Below the pieces are notes generated by a model that worked only from the letters and a program-made list of their open reading frames with translations, had not been told where the DNA came from and ran no database searches. A DNA stretch of 25,736 nt from JBCCGI01 sp039029355 (GTDB taxonomy: Bacteria; Planctomycetota; UBA1135; GCA-002686595): NCBI GenBank assembly GCA_039029355.1, contig JBCCGI010000100.1:1-25736 (forward strand), given 5' to 3'. Positions 1-8,419 of this stretch are shown here, piece by piece; position 1 is the stretch's first letter; the number at the start of each line of letters is the position of its first letter. The position numbers and the translations under genes were made by a program.

Positions 1-141
1 CCCTTGGGTGGGTGGTGTGTTGTCTTCCTTACTCCCGCGTTGTGCGCTCCCCCCGCCGCCCCCGGGGGGGGGGGGGCCCTGCGCCCCCCCCCCGCCGCTT
101 CGCGTTGGTCCCCGCCCGCCCCCGTCCCGACGAACCAGGCC
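1..141. other. Low-complexity start of window, no gene
   Basis: This stretch contains a run of 13 G (64-76) and a run of 10 C (84-93) among GC-only words. An open frame runs through it into the lipoprotein gene, but its translation is Pro/Ala/Gly-rich and does not look like protein. I see no promoter or RNA gene. Such homopolymers are prone to sequencing error, and the stretch may lie near a contig edge (inference). Confidence 0.5.
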
Positions 142-987
142 ATGCGACCCTCGACCCCGCTCCGGCTGCTCGCCCTCGCCGCGCCCCTCCTGCTCGGCGC
201 GTGCACCTCCTACGACTTCGTGGAGCAGGATGTCCTCCTGCACCACGACGCCGAGACCGACGAGCTCGAGCTGCTCCTCGTCTATGAGGACCTGCGTGAG
301 ACCGACTCCAAGAGCGCCGCCGTCGTCGCCGCCGACGGCGGCGGAGCGCAGCACTTCATCCTGGCCGAGTGGCCCTGGGAGCTGTTCCTCGACGACCTCG
401 ACGCCGAGCTCGGCGCCAAGGACAACCCGCTGTCCGAACGCGCGCGCGCGTTCTTCGCCGGCGTGCGCGTGGCCGAAGCCGAGCTCTTTCGCCGCGCGGA
501 CGGCGCGCTGTGCCTCTACCAGCGCGTGCGCATGCGCGGCGCCAGCGAGGGGCTGGGGATCGTGGACGACGCGCTGACCGAGCTGGTGCTCGCGCTGGAC
601 GAGGAGTACCTCGCCGCAAGCTGGGAGCCCGGCACCGCGGCGCTCCTGGTGGAGCACGCCCGCGCCGCGCGCCCGTGGTTCCGCTTCGAGGGCGGCGCGC
701 TGATCGCCCAGCTGCCGCTGACCCCCGCCGGCGCGGCGCAGCTTCTGCCGCGGCTGCTGGAGTCCGCCCACGACGGCGCGCGGCTGCACGAGCTGTTCGC
801 CCCGCTGAGCGAGCTGTCGTGGCGCGACGACGGCCTCTGCACGCTGCGCTTCGCGCCGGACGCCGAGGGCTGGATCCGCCTGCGCTTCCGGAAGCCCGAC
901 CGCGCCGAGCTCGCGCCGATCGCGCTGGACGCCGACGTGCGCGTCGCGGAGCGGCCGCCGGAGGCCGCGCAGGCGCTGCTGCGCTGA
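142..987 (+). CDS. Lipoprotein of unknown function (281 aa)
   Basis: The ATG at 142 gives a classic lipoprotein signal peptide: a short basic start (MRPSTPLR), a Leu/Ala-rich core and the lipobox LLGAC with Cys21. An open frame extends upstream to position 4, but that part is low-complexity and would bury the signal peptide, so I chose 142. The mature part is acidic, with alternating beta-like and helical stretches, for example around WPWELFLDDLDAEL. I recognise no family or catalytic motif. The protein is predicted to be lipid-anchored in the periplasm or outer membrane. It is the first of five same-strand genes for exported proteins, but a 128-nt gap separates it from the next, so co-transcription is uncertain. 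Confidence 0.75.
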   Translation: MRPSTPLRLLALAAPLLLGACTSYDFVEQDVLLHHDAETDELELLLVYEDLRETDSKSAAVVAADGGGAQHFILAEWPWELFLDDLDAELGAKDNPLSERARAFFAGVRVAEAELFRRADGALCLYQRVRMRGASEGLGIVDDALTELVLALDEEYLAASWEPGTAALLVEHARAARPWFRFEGGALIAQLPLTPAGAAQLLPRLLESAHDGARLHELFAPLSELSWRDDGLCTLRFAPDAEGWIRLRFRKPDRAELAPIALDADVRVAERPPEAAQALLR

Positions 988-1115
988 GCCCCGCCCGGCG
1001 GGCGCGCGAGAGGGAATTCCCCAGCCTTGTGTGGTTCGCCGGCGAGGGCTACTGTCCTCCCTCAACGCCGCGCTGCCAGCCGTGCGCGGCTGGAAGCGAC
1101 GATAGGGGAGAGCTG

Positions 1116-1568
1116 ATGAACTTTGCGAAGGCCTTGGTGGCCTCGTGGCTACTCGTGGCCGCGGCCGCGAGCTGTGCCGGTACCGGCGTGACGTCGATCC
1201 GTACGACCGGGGGATGGGATCCGGTCGAGCAGGATTGGAGGCTCACCGCCGAGTTCCAGTTCGATTCGGCGGACCCCGTGGAGGCCCAGGTGGCGGCGCA
1301 GCTGGAGCAGCACAGCCGCGTCCTGGAGGCCAGCACCAGCCGGCTGATCCTCGCGCTCGGGGAAGACGACCCCGAGGCGGTCCGCGCGGCCGAGCAGACC
1401 ATCGCGCGCATCGAGGAGCGCATCGCCGCCCTGATCGACAAGCTGGCGCGCTACCGCAGCACCAAGGCCGGCGAGACGCGGGGCTCCGCGGACACCCTCG
1501 GCGTGGAGCTGATCGCCGATGCGAGCCGCCTGGTCGAGGCGACGGAGCGCGACCTCGCCGGGCTCTGA
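1116..1568 (+). CDS. Small helical lipoprotein (150 aa)
   Basis: The ATG at 1116 is preceded by a good ribosome-binding site (AGGGGAG at 1104-1110). The N-terminus is a signal peptide ending in the lipobox AAASC (Cys20). After a short beta-like segment (TGGWDPVEQDWRLTAEFQF), residues about 50-150 are rich in Ala, Glu, Arg and Leu with heptad-like spacing, so a coiled coil or helical bundle is likely. The function is unknown. It lies 25 nt before the start of the caspase-like lipoprotein, suggesting a shared transcript. No homologous family is recognised. Confidence 0.75.
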   Translation: MNFAKALVASWLLVAAAASCAGTGVTSIRTTGGWDPVEQDWRLTAEFQFDSADPVEAQVAAQLEQHSRVLEASTSRLILALGEDDPEAVRAAEQTIARIEERIAALIDKLARYRSTKAGETRGSADTLGVELIADASRLVEATERDLAGL

Positions 1569-1593
1569 CGGCGCAGCGCGGAGCTCTCCCAAG

Positions 1594-2880
1594 ATGCGCG
1601 GTCTCTGCGGGCGCTGGCTGGTGCTCGTGGCGCTCTCGGCGTGCGCCGCGGCGCCCGAGCCGTCGGGGACGCACGAGGCTCCGGCGGAGCCGCAGTCCGA
1701 GTACTGGTTCCGCCCCGAGCACCAGTACGCCCTGCTGATCGCCAACCGCGAGTACCTCCGCCCGAGCGAGACCACGAGCCCGCCCGGTGTCGACAACGAC
1801 TGGTATCTCGTCGACAACGCGCACCGTGACGTCGAGGCGCTGCGGTTGCTCCTGGTGACGCGGTACGACTTCGAGCCCGATCAGGTCGAGGTGGTCCGCG
1901 ACGCCTCCGAGCGGGAGGTGATCGACGCGCTCAACTCGCTCGCCGAGCACCCGGACGAGGCGAGCGTGCTCGTCTACTACGCCGGCCACAGCCACCGGAC
2001 CGACCTGGGCGAGTTCTACTGGATCCCGGTCGACGGCGGGCATCCGGACGGGGGCGCCGAGGACAGGTGGGTCTCCGCGAGCACGATCCACAGCAAGATC
2101 GACCTCTCTCCGGCGCGGCACAAGCTGCTCATCTCGGACAGCTGCTATTCCGGCGCGCTGGTCCGCAAGCGCAAGACCCGCGGCGCGGGGCCGGTGATGG
2201 ACAGCTACCGCGAGCCGTCCTACCAGGTCTTCGCGTCGGGTGGCGAGGACGAGGAGGTGTACGAAGGCGATGGGAAGCTCTCGATGTTCGCCGCGTGCCT
2301 GGTCCGGCGGCTCGAGCACAACGGCACTCGCTTCCTCCTGGCGTCCGAGCTTGGGGCCTATCTGCGGGAGTACGTGCCCAAGGAGAGCGACTATCCCCAG
2401 CTGCCGGAGTGGTGCTGGCAATCGGGCAGCGGCGAGTTCGTGTTCCGAGACTCGAGCCCGGAGCCTGACGACGGATCCGGCGGGACCGGCCCGGGGGGCT
2501 CGACCGGCGGAGCGCGGCTCGTCGGAGAGGGACCCTACCTCCGGCGCGAGACCACGCCCGAGGACATCGTCGGCAAGCTCGCCGGACTGGTCTCGGCGAG
2601 CGGGATCCAGGAGTTCGCGCGCGACCACTACGTGGGGCGCCGCAACGAGGAGGCCTGGGAGCTCGAGGTGCGGAGCAACCCGCTGCAGCGCGACGGCGAG
2701 TGGCGCTTCGAGGCCGCCTCGGGGAGCAGCCCGATCGAGGTGCGCTCGACCGGCGTCCAGGCCGGAGGGTTGCGGCCGGGCGACCGCGTCCTCGTCCGCG
2801 GACGCGTGGCGGAGATCGACCCGTACTCGCTGATGATCACCCTGGACGGCGCGACCATCCAGGCGTTGAGGAACGACTAA
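1594..2880 (+). CDS. Caspase-like (peptidase C14) lipoprotein with C-terminal OB-like domain
   Basis: This 428-aa protein has a signal peptide with lipobox LSAC (Cys17). Residues about 44-285 form a caspase-like fold. The opening strand is YALLIANREY, and the catalytic His lies in VLVYYAGHSH (H132). The catalytic Cys lies in LLISDSCYSG (C184), the usual SDSCxSG context, so the protease dyad is intact. After a Gly/Ser/Pro linker (about 287-312), residues about 313-428 include GLRPGDRVLVRGRVAEID, which resembles small OB-fold (tRNA_anti-like) domains of secreted proteins. C14 family members cleave after basic or acidic residues; the substrate here is unknown. The protein is predicted to be lipid-anchored outside the cytoplasm, an unusual place for a bacterial metacaspase-type enzyme. 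The ATG at 1594 is chosen over in-frame upstream starts because it creates the signal peptide. Confidence 0.85.
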   Translation: MRGLCGRWLVLVALSACAAAPEPSGTHEAPAEPQSEYWFRPEHQYALLIANREYLRPSETTSPPGVDNDWYLVDNAHRDVEALRLLLVTRYDFEPDQVEVVRDASEREVIDALNSLAEHPDEASVLVYYAGHSHRTDLGEFYWIPVDGGHPDGGAEDRWVSASTIHSKIDLSPARHKLLISDSCYSGALVRKRKTRGAGPVMDSYREPSYQVFASGGEDEEVYEGDGKLSMFAACLVRRLEHNGTRFLLASELGAYLREYVPKESDYPQLPEWCWQSGSGEFVFRDSSPEPDDGSGGTGPGGSTGGARLVGEGPYLRRETTPEDIVGKLAGLVSASGIQEFARDHYVGRRNEEAWELEVRSNPLQRDGEWRFEAASGSSPIEVRSTGVQAGGLRPGDRVLVRGRVAEIDPYSLMITLDGATIQALRND

Positions 2881-2893
2881 CGAGGGAGAGAGC

Positions 2894-3811
2894 GTGTCTC
2901 GACTGCACTACGGCCTTTGGCCTTTCCTGATCTATCTCGCCGCCTGTGCGTCCCCCCCCCGCTCCACGAACGTCGGCGTGGTGGTGGACCTCTCCGACTC
3001 GGGCGCGGCGCTTCCGAGCGCGCTGGCCGACGAGCTCGAAGTGGGCCTGGTCGATGCGCTGCAGGAGCAGAGCCGCGGCGCAACGGCGTCGCGGGTCGGC
3101 GCTCGGCGCGTCATCCCGGCGAACGCCGAGGTCGACGTCGAGTGGAGCGACGGTGCGGTGGAGCGCGCCGGCTGGGACACCCGCAGGACGATCGGCACCT
3201 GCCTGACCCAGGCCCTGGTGTTCTTCGGCCACTGGATCGACGACGCCCGCTATGACGCCGGGCACGTCGCGAAGGTGCGCATCCGCGCGCTGTCCCACTA
3301 CACCGCGGTCGAGGGGCACGTGGTCGAGTTCGAGATCCGGGCCGCGGACGAGGAGCAGCTGTTGTCGTTCGTCGACCGCTGCGGCGGAGTGCTCAGCAGC
3401 TGGGGCTGGTTGCGGTGGATGACGTCGGTCGTCGTCCCGCAGCCGCTCTACGTCGGCGCTCTCGCGGACGACCACACGACGCTGGAGGCGAGCCGGAACG
3501 ACTTCCTCGACCGCGTCGCGCGCGAGATCGTGCTGCGGCTGGACGGGGGGCTCGGCCGGATCCGAGTGGAAGCGCGGCAGGTCGGGGACATGCGCGTGAT
3601 CGAGGTCGAGAGCCCGTGGCCGATCGAGCGCTACAGCGTGTCCGACCCCGCCCAGGGCAAGGAACCGCTGGGTGACAAGGAGTACGAAGAGGTCGAGCGG
3701 ATCGGCGGCCGGCTCGAGCTGCGCGTGCCGCTCGCGCGGGGGGCCGTGCGGCTCGACCTGCAGTGCAACAGCGAAGGCACGTCCTACGTCTTCGGAGCCG
3801 ATCGGCCGTGA
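2894..3811 (+). CDS. Lipoprotein of unknown function (305 aa)
   Basis: The start is GTG at 2894, preceded by a strong purine-rich ribosome-binding site (GAGGGAGAGAG, 2882-2892). The signal peptide ends in LAAC (Cys18). A run of nine C (2952-2960) falls just after the lipobox. The mature part opens with a beta strand (NVGVVVDLSDSG) whose DxSxS-like spacing recalls a von Willebrand A start, but I cannot trace the rest of that fold, so this is weak. The C-terminal part alternates short strands and charged loops. It starts 13 nt after the caspase-like gene and overlaps the next start by one base, so all three are probably one transcription unit. Confidence 0.75.
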   Translation: MSRLHYGLWPFLIYLAACASPPRSTNVGVVVDLSDSGAALPSALADELEVGLVDALQEQSRGATASRVGARRVIPANAEVDVEWSDGAVERAGWDTRRTIGTCLTQALVFFGHWIDDARYDAGHVAKVRIRALSHYTAVEGHVVEFEIRAADEEQLLSFVDRCGGVLSSWGWLRWMTSVVVPQPLYVGALADDHTTLEASRNDFLDRVAREIVLRLDGGLGRIRVEARQVGDMRVIEVESPWPIERYSVSDPAQGKEPLGDKEYEEVERIGGRLELRVPLARGAVRLDLQCNSEGTSYVFGADRP

Positions 3812-5550
3812 TGCTCCCCAAGCAGCACACCAGCCGGCGCGCGCAGGCCTGGCCGCGGCTGAGCCGACGCGCGCGCACGCTGGGCCTCGGCGCGGCGTTG
3901 TGCGGTATCTCCTCGTGCGTGCCCGCCGTGGTCGGGGCGAGCTCCGGCAGCAGCAGCAGCAGCTCCTCTCCGAACAAGCTGCAGGTCGTCGCCTGGTCGC
4001 CGACCCCCGGCGAGACCGGCGTCGACCCCGCGGCCACCGTTTCGGTGACGTTCGACGAAACCGTCGTTCCCACCTCCTACTCGTCCGATCAGCTGATCGC
4101 GACCGGCCCCGGCGGTCCGGTTGCGGGAACGCTGCAGGGCTCGGGCGCCACGCTCACCTTCACGGCCGACGACCCGTGGTACCTGGCCGCCCCGCACGAC
4201 GTGCGGGTCACGGGCGGAGTCGAGGGCGACGAGGGCGGCAAGCTGATCGGCGACGCGCTGTCGGGCTTCACCACGCGGGACGTGGTGCTGTCGAGTGGAG
4301 GCAGCTTTGCCGATGCTGCGGACGCCAGCGCGGTGCACCTGGCCGCAGTCCAGGCGAATCCCTACCGCGTTCAAGCGCTCGTCGAGCGGGCGCCGGTCGG
4401 ATCGGATCGGGAGCTGTCGATCTACGGCTTGCTGGCGGGCACGGGCGGATGGCAGTCGATCGGCTCGATCGTGACCAGCCCGACGCTGGCCACGTACGAC
4501 ATCGACGTCTCGCTCGCGGGATACGGCGTCATCGGTTACGAGGACAACGGCGAGATCTGGGCCTCGCGGCTCAGCCCCGACGACTTCGTCTGGACGCCGC
4601 CGCAGCGCATCGACGTGGGCTCGGAGACGCTCGGAGGCACGGTGCGGGTGGCGGCCTCGGACGCGGGCCACGCCTACGTCCTCTGGGAGTCGAACGTGGA
4701 TCAGACGCCCTATGCGGCCGCGTTCGATCCGGCCGTCGGAAACTGGGGGGCGCCGTTCAAGCTCAACTACCCGGGCGCCGGGCTCTCGGTCGACGCCGTC
4801 GTCGTCGCCGACGTGGCCGGCCGTGCGCTGGTGGCCTGGGCCCAGGCGCCCGACGACGGTTCCAAGCCGCCGGACGGAATCTGGAGTCGCCGCTACATCC
4901 CCGGCGCGGGCTGGGAGGTGCAGCCGCGCATGCTGCACGGCAGCACGCTCACGGTGGTGTCGAACCTGACGCTCTCGGCCTCGCTCGACGAGCCCGAGGC
5001 GCTGCTCGCCTGGCAGGAGGACGACACCCTGCCCGAGCTGCACCGCATCTATGCGGCGCGTTGGCGCTTCTCGCCCAACCAGCTCAGCGGGTTGGAGCAG
5101 GTCGACACGCCGCAGTTCGAGGCCGAGACCTCCTACGAGCCGCTCGTGCAGGCCACGTCAGGCAGCGACGGCATCGTCCTCTGGCGCGCGCGCGAGACTC
5201 AGATTCCGGTGACCGATACGCTCTGGTTCGCGCTGCGGCAGGGCGGCTCCTGGGGGCCGCCGCAGGAGCTCGACGGGGTGGAGCTAGGCGCCTCGGCGGA
5301 TCCCGACGTCGTCCGCGACCTGGCCGGCAACGTGTCGATTTGCTGGACCCAGGCCAAAGAGCAGGGCTCGTCCACGCGCTCGGTGTGGCTGCGGCGGCTG
5401 GTCGCCGGAGCCCTTCAGAGCGCCACCGAGGTCGGTGGTGCCGAGGAACTTCCGTTCCTGCAGCGCCCCAACCTGGCCGTGCTGCCCAACGGCGGCGTGG
5501 CCCTTCTGTGGTTCGAGGCCTCCGAGCCGGACTACCAGACGTTCCAGTAG
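3811..5550 (+). CDS. Exported Ig-like plus beta-propeller-like protein (579 aa)
   Basis: The ATG at 3811 overlaps the upstream stop by one base (TGATG), so translation is probably coupled. A basic N-terminus (about 1-23) is followed by a hydrophobic core and a lipobox-like GISSC (Cys36). A Ser-rich stretch comes next. Residues about 57-150 match a bacterial Ig-like (Big_5) domain: WSPTPGETGVDPAATVSVTF, then a segment ending in GFTTRD. The remaining 430 residues repeat a motif of hydrophobic-Leu/Ala-Trp followed by a polar loop (YVLWES, ALVAWAQ, ALLAWQED, GIVLWRAR, VSICWTQ, VALLWFE). Six or seven such repeats suggest a beta-propeller. This is probably a cell-surface or periplasmic binding protein; the ligand is unknown. 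It ends 5 nt from the convergent glycosyltransferase gene. Confidence 0.75.
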   Translation: MLPKQHTSRRAQAWPRLSRRARTLGLGAALCGISSCVPAVVGASSGSSSSSSSPNKLQVVAWSPTPGETGVDPAATVSVTFDETVVPTSYSSDQLIATGPGGPVAGTLQGSGATLTFTADDPWYLAAPHDVRVTGGVEGDEGGKLIGDALSGFTTRDVVLSSGGSFADAADASAVHLAAVQANPYRVQALVERAPVGSDRELSIYGLLAGTGGWQSIGSIVTSPTLATYDIDVSLAGYGVIGYEDNGEIWASRLSPDDFVWTPPQRIDVGSETLGGTVRVAASDAGHAYVLWESNVDQTPYAAAFDPAVGNWGAPFKLNYPGAGLSVDAVVVADVAGRALVAWAQAPDDGSKPPDGIWSRRYIPGAGWEVQPRMLHGSTLTVVSNLTLSASLDEPEALLAWQEDDTLPELHRIYAARWRFSPNQLSGLEQVDTPQFEAETSYEPLVQATSGSDGIVLWRARETQIPVTDTLWFALRQGGSWGPPQELDGVELGASADPDVVRDLAGNVSICWTQAKEQGSSTRSVWLRRLVAGALQSATEVGGAEELPFLQRPNLAVLPNGGVALLWFEASEPDYQTFQ

Positions 5551-5555
5551 CTCGC

Positions 5556-7172
5556 CTACGTCCCCTTGCGCAGCACGACCGTCTTGATCGTGTGGAACAG
5601 GATCGAGAGGTCGAACAGGAGCGACTGGTATTTGATGTAGAACAGGTCGTACTGGAGCTTCTGCGAAGCGTCCTCGACCGTGTTCCCGTACGGGTAGTTG
5701 ATCTGCGCCCAGCCCGTCAGTCCGGGCTTCACGATGTGGCGCTGCTCGAAGTAGGGGATCTTCGAGGACAGGTCGGCGACGAAGTTCGGGCGCTCGGGGC
5801 GCGGACCGATCATCGACATGCTGCCGCCGAGGACGTTGAAGAGCTGGGGCAGCTCGTCGAGGCGGGTCTTGCGGATGAAGCGGCCGACCTTGGTGATGCG
5901 CGGGTCGCCTTCGCTGGCCCAGACCGGGCCGGTGCCGCTCTCGGCGTCCTGGCGCATGCTGCGGAACTTGTTCAGCGTGAACGGCTCGCCGTTCAGCCCG
6001 GAACGCTCCTGGCGGTAGAGCACGGGGCCCGGCGAGTCGAGCCGGATCGCGATCGCCGTCAGGATCATGAAGGGCCAGGTCACCGCGAAGACCAGCAGCG
6101 CGAGCGCGAGGTCGAGCATGCGCTTGGCCACCTGCCCCAGCGGGTGCTGCGCGAAGCCGCGGTTGAAGATCAGGTACGAGGGCCGCATGGCCTCGACCGC
6201 GATCTTGCCGGCGACGCGCTCGTAGATGGTCTCGGCCTCCTCGACCTCGATGCCGCCCAGGCGGCAGCGCAGGAGGTCTTGCGTCGGCAGGATGCCGCGG
6301 CGGTCTTCGAGCGCGACGACGATGTCGTCGATCTTGAGGTTGGCCGCGAGCTCGTGGATCGGCTCGGAGATCACCTTGCCGGCCGCGGTGCGCAGCTCGC
6401 CGTCGGGCTCGGGCAGGTCGGGCTCCAGCAGCAGCGTCGAGATGCGCGGCTCGCGCACGGCGGCCTCGGCCGACTCGGTGCGCAGCTCCTCGGCGCCCGC
6501 GGCCTGGTTCGCGATCGGCCGCGACCAGCGGCGGCGCTCGCCGGCGGGGGCCGGCTGGCAATCGGACGGCGCGATCATCGCGATCACGCTGTAGCCCGAG
6601 TCGTCGCGCACGCGCAGCTCGTCGGCCAGGCGGCGCGCCATCGGGCCGGTGCCGAGGATCATCAGGCGCTCGTTGAAGCTGAAGCGCCGCAGCATGAAGT
6701 GGAAGACGTGCCGCCAGAGGTACAGCAGCGTGAAGCCCACCATCAGCGTCGTCACGAGCACCACGAGCTTCTGCGTGAACGGCAGCCCGGGGAAGTCGAG
6801 GATGCGGTCGATGTCCCAGGCCTGCACGATCCCGACGATCACGACCACGAACAGGATCGCGCTGCCGGCGGAGCCGAGGAAGCGCGACGCGCGGTCGTAG
6901 CGCGACGATGAGATCCGGAAGTCGTAGAGCTCGTTGAAGCCGATCGTGACCAGCGCCGCGACCGCGACCATGAAGGCCGAGATCAGGCAGCGCCAGCGCG
7001 CGGCCGGGGTGGACAGGCCGTCGACGGCGATGCGGTGCAGCGTCTCGTCGTTGATGTCCCACCAGAGGTGGGACGACATCCCCAGAAAGACCAGGATCGT
7101 GAGCAGCGCGAGCTCGCTGCCGATCAGGAGGGCCTTGCGGACGGGGAGGTAGTGTCGGAGAACGTGAAGCAT
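5556..7172 (-). CDS. Exopolysaccharide priming glycosyltransferase (polyprenyl glycosylphosphotransferase, XrtA/PEP-CTERM type)
   Basis: Such enzymes transfer a sugar-1-phosphate from a nucleotide sugar to undecaprenyl phosphate in the inner membrane, starting an exopolysaccharide repeat unit. The 538-aa protein has about four N-terminal membrane helices (to about residue 160). A Rossmann-like segment follows (LMILGTGPMARRLADEL), and the C-terminal catalytic bacterial sugar transferase domain is preceded by another hydrophobic stretch (LALALLVFAVTWPFMILTAI). Family signatures are clear: KFRSMR, RFIRKTRLDELPQL, SMIGPRPERP and KPGLTGWAQIN. The N-terminus (MLHVLRHYLPVRKALL) resembles the subfamily found beside exosortase loci; this assignment is from memory. 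I chose the ATG at 7172 over an in-frame GTG two codons upstream. An 18-bp palindrome lies just before the start. No exosortase or PEP-CTERM protein is visible in the window. Confidence 0.9.
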   Translation of the reverse strand: MLHVLRHYLPVRKALLIGSELALLTILVFLGMSSHLWWDINDETLHRIAVDGLSTPAARWRCLISAFMVAVAALVTIGFNELYDFRISSSRYDRASRFLGSAGSAILFVVVIVGIVQAWDIDRILDFPGLPFTQKLVVLVTTLMVGFTLLYLWRHVFHFMLRRFSFNERLMILGTGPMARRLADELRVRDDSGYSVIAMIAPSDCQPAPAGERRRWSRPIANQAAGAEELRTESAEAAVREPRISTLLLEPDLPEPDGELRTAAGKVISEPIHELAANLKIDDIVVALEDRRGILPTQDLLRCRLGGIEVEEAETIYERVAGKIAVEAMRPSYLIFNRGFAQHPLGQVAKRMLDLALALLVFAVTWPFMILTAIAIRLDSPGPVLYRQERSGLNGEPFTLNKFRSMRQDAESGTGPVWASEGDPRITKVGRFIRKTRLDELPQLFNVLGGSMSMIGPRPERPNFVADLSSKIPYFEQRHIVKPGLTGWAQINYPYGNTVEDASQKLQYDLFYIKYQSLLFDLSILFHTIKTVVLRKGT

Positions 7173-7177
7173 TGGCA

Positions 7178-7195
7178 CCGGCGAGCGCTCGCCGG
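7178..7195. promoter_or_regulatory. Perfect 18-bp palindrome before the glycosyltransferase start
   Basis: The sequence CCGGCGAGCGCTCGCCGG is a perfect inverted repeat 5 nt upstream of the minus-strand ATG at 7172, where the ribosome-binding site should be. It could be a dimeric repressor operator, or an mRNA hairpin that controls translation. There is no T run, so it is not an intrinsic terminator. In a genome this GC-rich, chance palindromes are more likely than usual. The role is inference. Confidence 0.4.
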
Positions 7196-7425
7196 CGGGG
7201 GCCGCCGGAACCTGACCATCATCGGCTAGGAGCCGCCTCAGGTGAATCCTCGCCTCGAGGAACCGGCTGTGGTGGCGGCGCCTCCGGGGTTTTTGGCCCT
7301 GCGCTCCATCCTGAGCGTAGGCCCTTCTTTGTGGCTGTGGATATTGACTAAACCTTTAGCCGCTTCGAAAGGGCCGTGTAGGAGCCGTGCTGGCGTTTCC
7401 ACCCCGTCTTCCCACGGCTGTCTTC
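7196..7425. other. Intergenic region between two minus-strand genes
   Basis: These 230 bases include the least GC-rich patch of the left half (about 7285-7365). That would suit a promoter reading leftward into the glycosyltransferase gene. I could not identify convincing -35/-10 or sigma-54 elements on either strand, nor a terminator for the YraN gene that ends at 7426. Confidence 0.4.
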
Positions 7426-7899
7426 CTACCCTTGGTAGGGGAGCTCCCTCGCCGGGCGCCCCTCGCGGCCCGCTCGGCGGGCCGCCGCGAAGTCGCGGTG
7501 CCAGCGCAGCTTCGGGCGGGTGCCGGGCGCGGCCACGACCTCGACCACGTCGATCCGGGCGCGCTCGAGCCCGGCGCGGCGCGCCAGCCACCGCGCCGCA
7601 CGCTCCAGGCGCCGCGCCGCCTCGGGCGACACGCGGTCGGCGGGCCGAAAGCGCGGCCCCGCGCGGCGGGCGCTCTTGACCTCGACCGCGACCAGCTCCC
7701 GGCCGTCCAGAAACACGAGATCCAGCTCGGCCTCGGGAGTGCGCAGCCGGCGCCCGACGAGCCGCAGCCCGCGGCGCCGCAGCGCCCGCGCCGCGATGGC
7801 CTCGCCGGCGGCTCCGAGCTCGGCGTCGGTGGGGGTGAGGCGCGCCGCCGCGAAGGCCGGCGCCAGGCGGAAGGCGAGGCCGCGCGCGAAGGCGGCTAC
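7426..7899 (-). CDS. yraN: YraN/UPF0102-family endonuclease-like protein, start codon unclear
   Basis: The translation carries the YraN signature: GAAGEAIAARALRRRG, then ELDLVFLDGRELVAVEVKSA. This is the acidic/ExK core of a PD-(D/E)xK nuclease fold. It ends at a TAG (7426-7428), and the recognisable family region covers about 130 residues, the normal family length. The frame has no ATG, GTG or TTG between the end of yajC and the conserved core, nor obviously within the overlapping end of yajC. The 5' boundary given is simply the first codon after the yajC stop (a GTA). Either a rare start such as CTG (twelfth codon) is used, or a sequencing error has removed the start. The family's function is poorly known. 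Confidence 0.7.
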   Translation of the reverse strand, partial: VAAFARGLAFRLAPAFAAARLTPTDAELGAAGEAIAARALRRRGLRLVGRRLRTPEAELDLVFLDGRELVAVEVKSARRAGPRFRPADRVSPEAARRLERAARWLARRAGLERARIDVVEVVAAPGTRPKLRWHRDFAAARRAGREGRPARELPYQG

Positions 7900-8255
7900 T
7901 CGTCCGCCTTTTCCTCCTCGGCGGGCTCGGTGAGCACGCTCTGGATCGCGGCGCGGCTGAAGCGCACCCGCACCCCGTCGGCCACCTGCAGCGTGACGAC
8001 GTCGTCGCTGAGCATCGCGATCGTGGCGTACATGCCGCTGCTGGTCATGACCTTGTCGCCCTTCTTCATGCCCCCGAGCATCTCCTCGCGCTGCCTGCGG
8101 CTCTTGCGCTCCGGCAGGATCATCACGAAGTAGAAGACCGCGAAGAGCGCGATCAGAAGCACCCAGAACTGATTGCCGCCCTCGGGCGGCGCGGCCTCCT
8201 CGCCGTCTTGCAGGGCGACCAGGAGCGGAAGGAGCGGTTGAATCAGCGCGATCAT
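7896..8255 (-). CDS. yajC: Preprotein translocase subunit YajC
   Basis: The 119-aa product has a short N-terminal hydrophobic stretch, then the main membrane helix (WVLLIALFAVFYFVMILPE), and the family's basic follow-on RKSRRQREEML. The compact cytoplasmic domain has GMKKGDKVMTSSGMYATIAM and VRVRFSRAAIQSVL, all typical of YajC, the SecDF-associated inner-membrane accessory of the Sec translocon. The length fits the family. The N-terminus is somewhat longer than usual, with an acidic loop (QDGEEAAPPEGGNQ) before the helix. No secD or secF follows; instead a YraN-like frame abuts it. The ATG (8253-8255) is the first in frame. Confidence 0.93.
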   Translation of the reverse strand: MIALIQPLLPLLVALQDGEEAAPPEGGNQFWVLLIALFAVFYFVMILPERKSRRQREEMLGGMKKGDKVMTSSGMYATIAMLSDDVVTLQVADGVRVRFSRAAIQSVLTEPAEEEKADE

Positions 8256-8419
8256 GGCGGTCCGAGGGCCTTGGGCGGGGACGAGGGGCCGAGGAACCTA
8301 CTGCATCGGGCGGAGCAGGGAAAGCGACCTCCGGCGGCGCGGCTGGTGCGGAGCCGTGGCACGGCCTAAAGTGAGGCGTTTCCGCCCCCGAGGCAGCCCT
8401 CCGCCCGATCCCGACTCCG
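8256..8419. promoter_or_regulatory. Divergent promoter region between yajC and mnmA
   Basis: These 164 bases lie between divergently transcribed yajC and mnmA, so promoters for both are expected here by position. No clear sigma-70 hexamers, riboswitch or repeat can be picked out by eye. Confidence 0.35.

Noticed and set aside
1020..1070. A sigma-70 promoter (TTGTGT, 17 nt, TACTGT) before the 150-aa lipoprotein gene
   Set aside because: Each hexamer matches consensus at only three positions, too weak to report as a feature in this composition.
3672..6911. A 1079-codon plus-strand open frame across several genes
   Set aside because: It runs out of frame through a lipoprotein gene and the Ig/propeller gene, then antisense to the glycosyltransferase, all of which have clear motifs. 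Its own translation is Arg-rich and featureless.
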